Of a stretch of DNA of 64,000 nucleotides, positions 22,845 through 43,239 are shown one piece after another. The translations under genes were made by a program, and so were the position numbers. Every line of letters starts with the position of its first letter. Position 1 is the stretch's first letter. Location of the stretch: NCBI GenBank assembly GCA_949318235.1, contig OX439127.1:16215872-16279871 (forward strand). The letters run 5' to 3'. The notes under the pieces are model-generated. The model had not been told where the DNA came from, made no database searches, and was given only the letters and a program-made list of their open reading frames with translations. Source of the stretch: Ecdyonurus torrentis. Its lineage: Eukaryota; Arthropoda; Insecta; Ephemeroptera; Heptageniidae.

Positions 22845-22846
<2 letters not shown>

Positions 22847-22928
<82 letters not shown>
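22847..22928. repeat. (TA)n microsatellite, about 80 bp
   Basis: A TA tract that runs directly into the TATAGGG end of the next element. Confidence 0.95.
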
Positions 22929-22933
<5 letters not shown>

Positions 22934-23232
22934 GGTTTCATTCATGTTAAAGTCGACGTCATAAGTGAGTACTAAATAACATTGGCCGGTATAGGAAAAC
23001 GGCACATTTTCCCAGTTTAAAAATACTTCACAATTTTTTGGAGAGCATTGATGTTGTTAACAGGTTGAATTAGTACCTCAAGTATGCAAGAAAAATAATA
23101 ATGACCAAAAAATAGCTAATTTTCCAAAGAAAATAGCCAAAAACTAGGTTTGTCCTATGCTGAGCAATGTTATTCATTGGTCAAGAAGAGCATCGAAAAG
23201 CACTCAGAAAGACGTCATGCGTACACACCCTA
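22926..23232. mobile_element. TATAGGGTG-family element abutting a (TA)n tract
   Basis: Starts TATAGGGTGGTTTCATTCA and ends CGTACACACCCTA. It is about the same length as the copy at 11833-12141 and colinear with it. Confidence 0.7.
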
Positions 23233-30400
<7,168 letters not shown>

Positions 30401-32137
30401 TTCAAAGATTTATGCTTGACGAGCATCATGTTTATCATGAAAAATAATAACTTCGGGGGTGAAAATTGCAGTGATCTCGAATCTACTTCCACCCACGCAT
30501 GCACACACAAGGGGTGGTTTCAACTACAGGAGAGAAAGAGGAAGAGAGCGAGACTTAGGTCTGTACAATCTTCTCATTTCTCAAAGGGCGACTGTCCCCC
30601 GATTGTTTACTAGAGTAACCAACCCCTTCTCTCTTTCGATAGTTATGAGAGGCAGTCGTAAATTCGTAGAAAACGTGGATTTCGAAAAATACGGTCAGTT
30701 CCATTTGAGCTAGGGGGAGTTAGCTGAAACAGGGGAGGTATAGTATTGAGGGGTGCGAGGCGGTGCAGTCAATAATATTACGGTGGCGCGCGGCGGCATA
30801 AGCGAGGGTGGAGACGGCGGCGAGGCGCGGTGGACAAGGCAGCGGCGATTTGGCAGATCCGAATTGCCTTCAAGCCAACTAATCCCTCCCGCATCGTCAC
30901 CACGTTGTCTATGTTATTACGAGGCCGCCAACTTGCAGCCAATTTAAAACATAATTATACTTAAAAGTCTCATTTATAATTTTTAATTGCAATAATTTAT
31001 TGTTATTATTTTTATAATTATATGAAATTAAAAGTTCTTACGACACGCACTTTTTTTTTTTTTTTTTTTTTTTGTATTATTATTATTATACTCCTGTACC
31101 ATTTCTTGTTATCTGTATTGTGCATACTTTTCATAATCAATAAACTAAGCCTGTCGTCACGGCGCCAGTATTATAGGGGCGGAATATTTTACTTTCCGAG
31201 GCTCAATAGAATAATAATGACTTAATATAGTTTATATTTGATATCGTAAATCTTTATGTGCTTTAAAATTCTAAAGTCAAATAATTACATTTTACTTTCT
31301 GTATACGAGAGGAGATTTTCTTTCTTACTTTTTTAAATCTGCTTTATGCAATTAACAGCTTCAAATTTGTAACAAATGCGAAGGAAAAAAATGTGAGTGA
31401 TTAATTGAAAGATTTTTTCATAATTAAAAAAAAAAAAAAAAAAAAACACTTCATTTAATAAAATATTTATACTTACACACTTTAGTCTACAGTTTAATTT
31501 TTTTTTTTTTTTTTTTTTTTATGTTTTAATTTTGTATTATTATATTTAAAATATTGACAAAAGCTTTCAATGCAAAATGCTTAAAATTATATATAAAAAT
31601 AATAATAATAATCGTTCTAAACGATATAATTATTTTAAAATTTAAATGTATAAAAATAGTGTATAATGTTTATTATATACTTTTTGATCGGTTACTGTCG
31701 CGCGTATATCTTATTGAAGTTACACAAGCCTATTTATGGTTGCAATAATTCTGTTTGTTCAAGCATGGCCGAAATAGACGAAGATATATATACCCCGGCT
31801 GGTCTGAGGAAGTGAAGAGATGAGAAATCAATAAGATTATAGGGAGCAAGCGCTAACAATATGAAACTCGCTCTCACTGACGTTTCTCCATCTCTTTCTC
31901 ACATATATACGTGCATCGTGTGTATTATTATAAACTACAAAATATTTCATAACACATATATAACACGACAATTATAAACAAATCAACCCGAAAATCTGAA
32001 TACTCTACTTTGAAAACAGTTGCAGAAAATCGAGGTCAAAGACAATAAGAAAATCGATTATTTAAATGCACTTTAACACAGTATACGCACTGCAAGAATT
32101 TAAAATATATGTAAACAAATACGATCCTTTAGGCTAG

Positions 32138-32335
<198 letters not shown>

Positions 32336-35300
32336 TATGTTAGAGGCAAAAGTGAGAGTGACAGGAGAGAGAAAGAGAGATTCAATGATGAATCTATTTT
32401 AAAATATTATTATATTATTAAACAAACAAACCAGAAATGTAAGTCCTCAGAAAAGTTATTTAAAAATAAAATGATTTGAATTATTATTTCAAATTGAATA
32501 TTTAAGCTATATACCTTTTTGCGTAGCAAGTTTTAAATTTTCTTTATAATTAATATTCATTCAAAGTTAACATGCAGTCTATTTTATAAATTTAACATTG
32601 AGATAATAAATTAATTACTTTAGTTGAAAATTTATTATATAAATAAAATTTGTGTTAATTTTCAACCAATTTCATGGCATTTAAAACGAATATTATTGGC
32701 TTAAGTGACATTTTTTTTCATAAAGCCATCACTCGGGCGACACGCGAGTAAAGCGACCGAGCTGCAAAGCGCGTGCTACAAACTAGCCATCCTACCACCC
32801 CGCGGGATCACAACAGTTCTATGGAAATTATTAGAATTCGAAATAATTCATTTGCTTTGTTCATGCCTGTGTACACTCGATCCTTTTTTTACAAGCTTTA
32901 GAGAAGTTTGATTTTTTTTTCCAGATTTTGTGAAAACCATCTGTCTGCTCACGCGCGTGAGGGGAGACGTGAACAAAAGCAACCGCTCAATGCTATTGTG
33001 TTGCAAGTTTTTCGAAAATGAAAATTCTTGAACAAAATGAAAATTTATGCATCTTTTTATAGTAAAAGAGCCCTTTCCAGGAGATTAGTTTGTGAATTTC
33101 CCCACGTGTCGACTGAACTAGTAACAAAAGACAGGCACCCCCCAACCCCCATAGGACACATGCAAATGGCCAAGTAGTGGCTGCAAGAGGGGATCCAAGT
33201 TTGAGGGAAAAAAATTGGGGGAATCACGCTAAAATCACTCGGATTCACCCTCTTTTTTACTAAAAAAAAAAAAAAAAAAAAATTGTACTGGTAGTGGCGA
33301 GTAGGCTGGGTCTGCCTATATGCATTTGAGCGGGCTGGTTCTCCGCGACCCCGTGGCAAGAAGGCAAGCAAGCGAGCCTGCTGGCGGTCACTCTCTACTC
33401 TAGCAATATGGCCGCAGAAAGCTAGGAAATACAAGAAGCGCACGCGCCTCTTGGCAGGTGGTCGAGCAACACCATCCATATATCCCTTTTGGCTCGACAC
33501 TGCCGCCGCCGCGACCACATCGCACCTATCCCACGCACGCTACTTGGCAATTACACCCTAGGTTATCCAACGTCATCGCTTTAATACAGCTATAGTGCCA
33601 GTGATCGTCATAACTGAGCACACGAACAAAAATCATTATTAATAAAAGAAAATGCATCACCAAAATTGAGTTTTTTTTTTTTTTTTCTTTTCTTTCTTTT
33701 TCCTTCTCTCTTTTATATATTTAAGTACCATCGGGCAAAATAATTTATTAAGAAAAATGTAATTTAAATCAAATGATTTGAAATTTTTACTTAAGATGAG
33801 TGCGTGTGTAGAGTGTTACGTTAATTGTTTTCCTGTTTGACGTGGTAGGGGGGCGTGAGTCGAGCATGAGGTGGCTGAAAAGGGAGGCGCGGGTGGATAG
33901 AAATCAATAATAGATGTTAGGGGAGTGGCTGGCTCTTCTCTCTTGCTCTCACTCCCTGACCCACCCACCCACACCTTTGGCAACACTGCCCTCTCGTTGT
34001 TGCTCGATTTTGCTATTTAGACTAAGAGATTGATATAGAACCTTACCACAGCTATCAACATTGCCCGTGGCCTATACTATTGCATCGAGTATGTGTATTA
34101 TAATATAAAATAGAAAAATACAAAAGATTTAATACTTGGCAAAAACTCCACCATGTTTACTAGTATACATGCGATATAAAGTAAATTGAAGCCGGAGGGA
34201 AACTTCTCCAAGTGTATATCAGTCATAAAAGCGAGTGAAAGTGAAGAAAGCGGAGTGAGCGGAGAGGAATTAACGTGAAGAAAAAGAAAGAGAGAGGCAA
34301 AGAGAGAGAGAGAGAAAGAAACCCTCAGCTCAGACGAGACTAAGGATGAGTCAGTCAGGATCTCCCCATGGACGAAAAGCAAAGTGAAGAGATCGATTGA
34401 CCTTCTTCTACGTAAAATATAGCTTGACCATGACATGAGCACACAATATAACCATCAAACAAGAGTGTGGAAAAAGTAGAATAAAAACAAGGATAATTTA
34501 ATGACAAAAAAATAAAGGTGGAAAAAAAATACTGTAATTATCCTAGTTCTAAATGTCAGATAAAATTTTTAAGCCTAGTATTGTCCCAATTGTCATCCCG
34601 CAGGTGTCCAAAATGTGATGTAACGTTTTTAATATTTTTCTAACAATATAACCCGTGCAGCTGAGAGAATAATATTGCGCAAATGCACTTATTGTATTTT
34701 AGTCTCGCGACCGATCTATCCGTCATCGTATCAGAGCAAAACAACACCACAATATTATTCACTTCTTGTCAATTCGATGGTGTTTGCGCAACCCCTTTCC
34801 AGCTTTAAGCTGTTTGCCACGCTTTTTCCCCCTTTTCACCCAAAAAAGAGGTGACTGCATCAAGCTTCTCCCTTTTTTCACGAGCTAAAAGAGATTCCAT
34901 TTCAACCCGCCTCCCTCATCTCTTTTGACAATACCACCAAAAAATAAGTAGGGTTGAATTGAATTTACAGAGCAATTTTAACACCAGTTCTTTGACAAAA
35001 AATAATATTTTTATGCTTATTCAATTTTTTTTTCTCTTTTCATGTAACAGCTTTAACGTAAGTAAAAATTTCTATAAAATTTTCATGACAGAAATAGGCG
35101 ATGTTTTTTGATGGTTTTGAATAAATCAATTTGTGTTTTATTTAGGGTAAAACAAAATTAGTAATGAATTTAATAGAAAGTTTTAACATACTATCCTTTT
35201 AAGATCAAAAACTGTGTTTTTATAAACATTGATCATTTTACAGATATTTTTAAAAACAACAACTATTTTTATGTACTTTAATATTAATTAAAAAAAGAAA

Positions 35301-36043
35301 AAAGCTTGAAAAAATAGTGAGATGCATTTGTATAAATAAAATAGATAGTATAACGTGACACAATGACCACGTGGCGTGAGTAGCCGCTCTCGCAAAGAAT
35401 ATACGTGATCCCCGTCGTATCGTAACACGAACGAACGAGTATTATACGTAATGTAAAACGTACACAAAATAAATAAAACATGATAGTGATCAGAAGCTCT
35501 TGATTAATAAAATGAACTGGACACTTTGTCAGTATATAGATATATAGCTGTTAATTTTCTATGCTGTTGTATGTAAATGATATTATATAAAAACGTGTTA
35601 TTATCTTTCTATCTTTAGTATATAATAAAAAATGTACACTTTAGATATTCATTTATAGTAATAATAATAATAAAACCATTTAATTTGTAATATACATGTC
35701 ATAAGAGCTTTCTCCGTAGATACATTTTTTTATTTCAAATAACCGTATATAACGCTATAAAGAACTGTTGAAAACTGTGTCAGAAATGCAAATAAATAAG
35801 TTTTGGGTAGATGCATCAAGTCAATAGTGTTCTATAAAAAAAGGAGGGTGTCTCAAGTGATCTTTAATGCGATACAAGGGAGAAGCTTTTTTACTCTCTT
35901 CGCGGTGCCTGACTCTCAATGCACTTTTTTTTTTTTTTTTTTTTTTTTTTTATTCTTCCCCACGTGCTTGTTACAATGTAAACCGATAGCACCTTGCAAT
36001 TCGTATTATCCTATTCAAAGAGCACGAGCAGAGAGAGTGGAGT

Positions 36044-36096
36044 GGAAGATAGAGAGAGAGAGAGAAAGAGAGAGAAAGAGAGAGAAAGAGAGAGGA
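36044..36096. repeat. (GA)n/(GAGAAA)n tract
   Basis: An interrupted GA microsatellite within a purine-rich block. Confidence 0.9.
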
Positions 36097-38390
36097 AACA
36101 TAAATTGAGACACGTTGTTAACACCTAAAATTGCTTTGTCATGTGTACTGTAGTAACTTAGATTGTATCGAGGAAAAGAAGAAAAAAAAAAGCAGATTTC
36201 AAAGAGCGAGATCAATTAATACGTTTTGTTTCTTTTTTAGCAATCTATTGATTTAAGTAAAAAATAATATTATAAATATATATTTTTTTTTCAATATATG
36301 ATTTTTTATACCCTCTGTTTAGCAAAAAGGTGTCAAAATTCAAGAAGAATAATAAATAGATAGTTATTAATATGTCCCCCAGAATGAGAAAAAAAAATCA
36401 ATTTCTTGTACAGCAAGGCTAGCAAGCTATAGCCTGAAAGGAGAAGTTAAAGCATGGTCCAGCGTAAGATGGCGGGCGGGTGGGGTGTGAGGTTGGCCGC
36501 GAGGGTGGAAGCAAGTGGCAGGCGCCCCGCCACCGCCGGTCGCGCTCGCTCGCTCGCTTGCTTGCCTCGCCTATGCCGCCACCGCAGCCGCCGTCTCTAT
36601 CGATTGACGTTCCCAGCTGGCCGGCCAGCGAGCAAGAGGGAGCATCAGCACTCGCACACAACTTCAATCCTCTATGATCGCCCAACCGTATTCGAAATCC
36701 ATTGCTAGATCCTAGGGGTCATCAATATCTATTGGAGAACATCGCTATGTTATAATCTTTCACATTCCAATCATTCATCCCGCAAAAAATATTGCTGGAA
36801 TTTTTTTTATTTTTTTATTTTTTTAATCAATGGCCTTTTTATAGTTTAATGTTTAATATGAAATCTCATTAAATATAATAAATAAATTTGTTGTTTAGGG
36901 ATTGCAATTTATAATTTGCTCCAAGGCACATGATGACTTTTTAGCCTTTTTTTGTACTATTATTATATATAGTGAGGAACGTTTTAGTATTTTTTTAAGC
37001 TATAATAATATAAAAAAAAAGACGTGTATAAAAAAAAAGAAGTAAAATTAAGTCGTGACACTGAAAAACTGATAAGCCTACTCCCACCCATGACTGGCCT
37101 TTATCCTGTTGCCGCAAGTTTATCTATATAATCGAAGTAGCCGCGTGGCTGCACTGTTTAAAGGACAAGATAGCAACATAGTTTGTCGTCTGTCAAAAAG
37201 CACACAGTGCACTCTCGTGTCTGTTCACCCATCATCCCCTAAATTAACCGTTGCTAGTCCAGCTCTGTATCTAAATTAGCCAAACAATTATGCATGCATG
37301 CACTGAGAAGACGCGCGCGCCAGATTTATACAACACGAACATACAAACGCACCAAGCTACTTCACAAACAAACATTACACCTAGTGCGGTGGTAACCAAC
37401 GTTTATGTAGTGTTGATGGGGAGATTGAACTCAGCTGAATTATTTATGTCTTATCTTTTCTATAATAAGAAAATTATACATAATATGAGAAACTTGTTGG
37501 TTATAATATATAAAAATATTTTTATGTCATTTTAAATAAAATTTAATCAATATTTAAATAAAATTGAATTTGGAACAAAATTTGAATTTATTGTTATATT
37601 TTCATATATATATATTTTTTTATTATTATTATACTCCACTATCTAAAATAAAAATGCAGTAAAATTATATTCAACTGAAAATTTAAATATTTTGAAACAC
37701 GAATTAATTTATTAAAAAACAATTTAATTTTTATATATATTTCAGGTTTTTTAAAAACCAAAATGTTTCTAAAATTTTATTGAACACGTGACATCATCGT
37801 ATAAAAATAAGTCACTTTTAATATATTTCTAAGATTTTTTGGACATTCTAATTCAGCTGAGTCTCCTAATCCTGACCTCAGTCTTAGCATCGCGTGCATC
37901 CAACCCCCACCCACTCCCGCCCCTCAAATATACTCCCCACCTCACCAAATACAATTTATTATAGTTTCATGACAATTTTCTCTTTACGATTTTTAAATTG
38001 TTACCATAATTTAGTTTCCAGCAACTGACGATGAAGAAGGTTTGTAATTTTTTTTTTCATTATAATGACCACTAGCTATATATATGAATAATAAATATAA
38101 TTCTACACATCCCTGAATTTAAGCTGAGCCGGAGAAAGGAACAGGGGAAGGCCCCGAAAAAACGACGACACTTTTGGCCCAAAAATAACCATAAAGCCCC
38201 CTGTCCATTCCGACTCAATATTTTGATTGACACTTTGAAATTTGATATTAAAAGTTATACTTCTTCTGTTTGCCTATATTATCAATAATAATTTATTTTT
38301 TCTATAAAAATCATGCGAACGTAAAAGAGAGATAGGGCATATCCATATTAAAAAAGTTAAATCTGTTATATTAAAAGGAATGTGTTGCTC

Positions 38391-38571
38391 ACCATCTCTG
38401 GTTCTACATTATTTCCGGAGTTTTCCTTGGCTAGGCCGACTCCAAATGTCCGGCTCGATCCATCGTCTGAATGCTCGCTCGCTCTCGCCCGCGCACGCCT
38501 CTGAAGGTGTGGGACTTTGGGCTGCAACTGGCTCGGCAACTCCATACTGTCTAACTGAATTAGCATCTCTG
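38391..38571 (-). other. Candidate orphan coding exon
   Basis: A GC-balanced block in AT-rich surroundings is open on the minus strand from an acceptor-like TCTAGCAG to a donor GAGATG-GTGAGC. It encodes MLIQLDSMELPSQLQPKVPH and continues to NNVEPEM. The plus strand is also open here, with plausible splice signals (GGCTAG acceptor near 38434, donor GTATGT at 38617), so the strand is uncertain. It could be an alternative 3' exon of the zinc-finger gene, an exon of an unseen gene, or conserved non-coding DNA. Confidence 0.3.
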
Positions 38572-39001
38572 CTAGACACTTTGGATGGAAGTCATGATTT
38601 TTGTGTAAGAATAGAGGTATGTAATTTTTCATTAGCAGCAAATGTACAGTATAAGAATATATAAAAAGCATTGCAAAATTGATTTAATTTGTTTTTGTTT
38701 TAAGTTTATATTTATGTATTTTTTTTAAAGTTTATTTTCAAATAGTTCAAAATACCTTTATTTATTATATTGAAAGATTGATTTGAAAAAAATAAATAAA
38801 TTGTTCCAAAAATATTGTCTTAACAGAAAAAATCGTTATAGACATGAGATTGAATATTATTAAAATATTATTTTACAGAGTGTATGTGGTTTACAGTGTT
38901 TTGTTTTATTTTCTTTAAAAAAATGTTTTTGTTTTTTTATGCTTTGAGTTTGAGTTTTGTGGAGTTGTCTGAGAGCGAGTTGAGCAAGCTGCTAATATGA
39001 A

Positions 39002-39007
39002 TTTATT
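39002..39007 (-). terminator. Candidate poly(A) signal of the zinc-finger gene
   Basis: This is the first AATAAA on the minus strand downstream of the stop, giving a 3' UTR of roughly 400 nt. The call rests on hexamer position only. Confidence 0.4.
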
Positions 39008-39405
39008 GTTTTAAATAGAGATGTGAGTGAATAATATTTTTCATGTCATTTAAAATACATAGCAATATAATAGGATAAGGTTGACTTGTCATTAGAGCCG
39101 CAAGTCTGTTAGGAACTTTGGGAGGAGGCAAACTGTCCTACTCGACACAGAAAAATTTAAAAGGAACAATCCTCCTTTTACTTAACGCTACAACAACGGC
39201 AGACTTGCGTATCTCTTGTAGACAAACAACCTACAATCAGGCAAGCAGTAGGCTTGTAAAAGCGCGAGGAACCTATTTAATTTTTATATATATAAAAACA
39301 CATGGCGAGTCAAACACAGGAACACAAGTTATGGAATGAAAAAATCACAGGTGTAGCTTTCCTCCTCCTCGACCCGCCACGCTTTGCCACTAAACTGCAA
39401 GGCCC

Positions 39406-42400
39406 TTAAGCGGGCGTTAAGGTGAAGGACACAGTAAGCGTGCCAGACACTTTTTCGCGAACTGGGAGGAACACCAAGGAAGGAACAAATGTACCGTCAG
39501 CAGATGAAGCAGTAGTCGCCACTGAAGTCGTATGCTGAACCTGCTCCAAATCATCCCCACCAGAAGAGGCAGGCGAGCGGGGACGTGGAGTAGGTTCTTC
39601 TTTCTTTAGCGGCGGCATTTCTACTGGAGAACGCGGGGGTGGCTGAGAAGCAACTGGTGATGAATCCGGCGGTTCCTCCAGGAGAAAAGGCTGCATGATA
39701 AAGCGGTCACCGTGCTCAGGAGGCGCTTGTGGCACTGCATATGTAGCTGGCACGTGAGACTCACGTGCAGCGTCTTGTAAAGTACGTGAAACTTCAACTT
39801 GGGCCAAACTTCGCCACAGACGTGACTGAGCTGCACCCTCGGCACCGTGCCAATGTTCATGTTTTACATGTTTCTTAAATGAAGCTACCACATCAGTTGA
39901 ATATGAGCAAAGTGGACAGCAGTAGGGAGGCCCTGTAGAGCGGTCACCACTACTCGATTCGACTCCTTTGCTGTGATTTTGCATATGTGCTGACCACAAA
40001 TCTCTGGTACGGAAACGCTGGTGACATTGAGCGCAGCGATAGCGACCTGCTGCTGCTTTTGATTCTCGCTGCTGTGTAGGCGTTTCTCCAGTTTCTTCGA
40101 CATCATCGTGTCGCTCTTCGGCTGCGCCCTGCAACCCTGATAATTGATGTGTGCGTAGATGACGCTGTAGCATTTCTGTTTGACCAAAAGTCTTGAAACA
40201 GAGGTGACAACTATAGGCGGGCCGCGCTGCCGGCGCTGGCATGCCTGCAGGAAGGCCAGTGTGTGAGCGCTCGTGCACGAAAAGTAGAGACAATACAGGT
40301 GTAGAGAAGCTGCAGTATGAACAGTGGTAATTACTACCACCGGAGCGCTCGTCATTAGATCGCAATAAGTTAGATAATACTGCTGCTGATGTACTCTCTG
40401 CAGGTAATGGGAGAGGGGGTGGAGGTGGAGGTAAATTATTACCTTGTCCATCATTTTCTTCTCCTTGTTGAAGTTTAAAGTTAGGCTTAGGAGAGAATTT
40501 TGGCTCGAGTTCACGTGCAAGTTCAAGGCCTGCATCTGCGTGGTCGTTAACGAGGTGAGCTTTTAGCCATTTGGCACTTCGAAAACGTCTGCTGCACAGC
40601 GGACACACGACATTGAAGTGAGTGTAATACCGATGGCTTAGATCAGCTACCTCAGCAGGCTTAAGCGATGCATCTTGAGGCTGCTGTATTGGAGACTGCA
40701 ACGCGGGAACTGGTGTACCTAATGGAGAACCAGCACCTACTCGTCCTGACGGTGGAGCACCACCTGGAGCACTCAGATCTACGATACCGTGGGTGTTCTG
40801 TTTATGCACGCGAACAAAATATTTGCTACATAATTGTTTGTGACATATATCACACGGTACACCACCACTTAATGCATTATCTTTAATTTCAATGCCATGC
40901 ATTTTTTGCATATGTACTTTTTTAAAATATTTATTACACAGTTCTTTGTTACAAATGTCACAATAACAACTAGTAGAATAAAAAGGCATGTTGCCGCTGC
41001 CTAGACTGCTATTATCACCCACTTCAGCTTCCTCAGTTGTAATTTGTTGCTGTTGCTGTTGCGGCGGTGGTGTTGTTGTGCCGTGTTCTTCAGCCATGTG
41101 CTGCGCTAACATAGAACTGGGGTAAATATCTTGGCCACATACATCACACGGTACTGCATCGTCTCCTTCTAAGTGCTGTGAGTCTTGTTGTTGTTGCTGT
41201 TGACGCTCGAGTGAAAGAGACGAGGGCGAAGGAGTGGACGATGGACGAGGTGACTCATAATGATCCACCTTAACTGCACCATTCGCCTCTACAGTTTCTA
41301 CATTCTCACGTGGCGTGCTAACATTTTCTTGTTGTGGTCCAAATACGTCACAAGTTACCGATGAACCATTGAGTGCGTTGAGTTGAAGTAACATTGTTTG
41401 CAATTTTTGCAAATCTTCACTGAGATCTCTGCCACTAGTAGGAGTGGCCTCGTCAGATCGTGGAGACGTTGGTTCTTGTTTATTTGGAAGAATGAACGAG
41501 CTGCTAATCAAACCTTCCTCGTCATCGTCAGCGCCACCTGTGCGAATCATCATACCAATATTTACACCCCCTGAGTCAGAGCTGTTGTTACTTATACCTT
41601 GTTCGTGTAGCGTAAGATTGAGTGGACTAGTTTGCATGCTCGTGCCTTGCTCCCAACCTTTGATCCTGTAAGCTCCACTAATATTTGCAAGCTTACCATC
41701 TCCCATCTTGCAGTCATCTGAGTCGCGCACAATTATGCCATGACGTTTTAATTTATGAGTCTTCAAAAAATATTTATTGCAATATTCTTTGCTGCATATC
41801 TCACAGAATGCATCTGCATTAATAACACCAAGTCTCCGCAGTCTACCTGGTGACAGTGGTGACGTGCTGGGAGGTGGTTGTGGCATTTCTTCGTTCATCT
41901 CACTACTTTTAGGTGTATCTTGAGGCTTGTTGTCACTTTCCTCGATATTTGCACACTCAGGTTCAATGCTTGCAGGGCTACAGGGGGGACGTGAAGTTTC
42001 TTCGCCACCACTTGTTTCAAGTGAACCTTCTGTGGATCCTCCCCAGTGAATTTTAGCTTTGTGCCGTTTAACAGAGTACTCACTATTAAAATTTTTATTG
42101 CAAATATCGCAACTTGCTTTAAACTGATCTGTTGGTGTTTTTGTTGGTGTTACTTTTATAGGTGTAACAGTTAAACTTGGAGAAGGTGAAGTTGCTACTA
42201 GCTCCGTACTTGGGGGTAATTGGATGGGTGGTGCTTGCACAGGAGGTAATGGTGTGGTGCTGGTCGGTGGTGTGTCCCCACTTTTTACGTAAATACCGTG
42301 CCTGTTTGCTTTATGAGTCTTTAAGAAATATTTGTTGCAGAATTCTTTACTACACAACTCACAATAAGCTTCAAGATTAAAAATACGAGGAGGGACATTA

Positions 42401-43239
42401 GTTGATCCAGGCACACCAGGTCCTGAATTTTGCTGTGAGGACGATGGCAACATAGGTAAGAGGAAGTGTGGAGGAAAGGAAAGTAAGGTAGGAAGCAGTG
42501 ATTGCATTGCATTGCTGGCATATGAATCAGGATAACTAGCATTAAGCTCAGCTTGTGACGATGATTGCAAAGTCATTTGTCGCTCTAATCCGTGTTCTTG
42601 ATTTGTATCTGAAATACCAGAGCACATATCAGCTAACTGATGAGGCAATAGATACGACGACCCGTCAGTCACTTCACCCTCTTCGGCTTCCTCGTCTTCT
42701 TGCTTAGCCGCAGCTTCATCGTCTCGTCCCATAGTATTTAAATGAGTGGAAAGCTCGGCAGAGGTGGGGGTTGGTATTCGAATAGGTCGGGACTGTTTTC
42801 TGCGTTTTTTGCTGTGCGGTTGCATCAGCTCGGACTCTGTTTCGGACGGTGACGCAGCACTTGCCATCAATCTCTTGTTTGGCGTGCGAGTGCTTGCAAG
42901 AGCGGCTGCAGTAGGTGCTGAACGCTCCAGCAAGGACAAGCGTGCCGGTGCAGCAGCAGCCACTGCGGTTACGCCTGCTACCGGTTCTATGCGTGAGTCC
43001 ATGGCTGCAGGGGTTGCTAGCCTGGTAGCAGGTGACGCGTGGCGGGACACGCCACCACCCGCTCCTCATGCACGGGCTGGCGCGGTGGCGACACGAGGGC
43101 TTAAACTCCTATCACTAATTTGTTGGGAGCGATGTGGAGTAGGAGAGCTGAAGATGTCGTGTAGCTGCGGAGAAATATCGCTTTTGTGGTGCACGTAGAG
43201 GGCGGCCTCGCAAGGTGCTCCGTGAAGCTCGCAGCAAGC
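39406..43239 (-). CDS. Zinc-finger main exon, 11 C2H2 fingers
   Basis: An acceptor TTTGTGTGTGCAG precedes 43239. Numbered from the GTG codon at 43050, a basic KKRRKQSR signal lies at 81-88. Fingers lie near 230, 314, 416, 635, 697, 733, 816, 910, 948, 1006 and 1045. Fingers 1, 3, 5 and 6 share a distinctive CNKYF or CSKYF signature (for example [17 protein letters not shown]) and end R/MHGI or THGI. Fingers 8-11 are ordinary. Acidic, Gln, Pro and Ser tracts separate them. The stop is at 39406. Codon use and amino acid order are clearly protein-like over the whole 3.6 kb. The likely initiator is ATG 43002 or the spliced upstream exon; 43050 is only a GTG. Confidence 0.9.

Noticed and set aside
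33057..33518. 153-codon minus-strand frame
   Set aside because: It crosses a poly(A) run giving poly-Phe and shows no recognisable motif; a GC-rich island explains the openness.
36419..36708. Overlapping open frames on both strands in a GC-rich island
   Set aside because: All frames are open because stops are rare in GC-rich DNA; none shows domain-like sequence.
39621..40535. Other open frames within the zinc-finger exon
   Set aside because: They are shadows of the long coding frame.
43048..43050. GTG as start of the zinc-finger protein
   Set aside because: Eukaryotic initiation here is unlikely; ATG 43002 or the spliced upstream exon is better.
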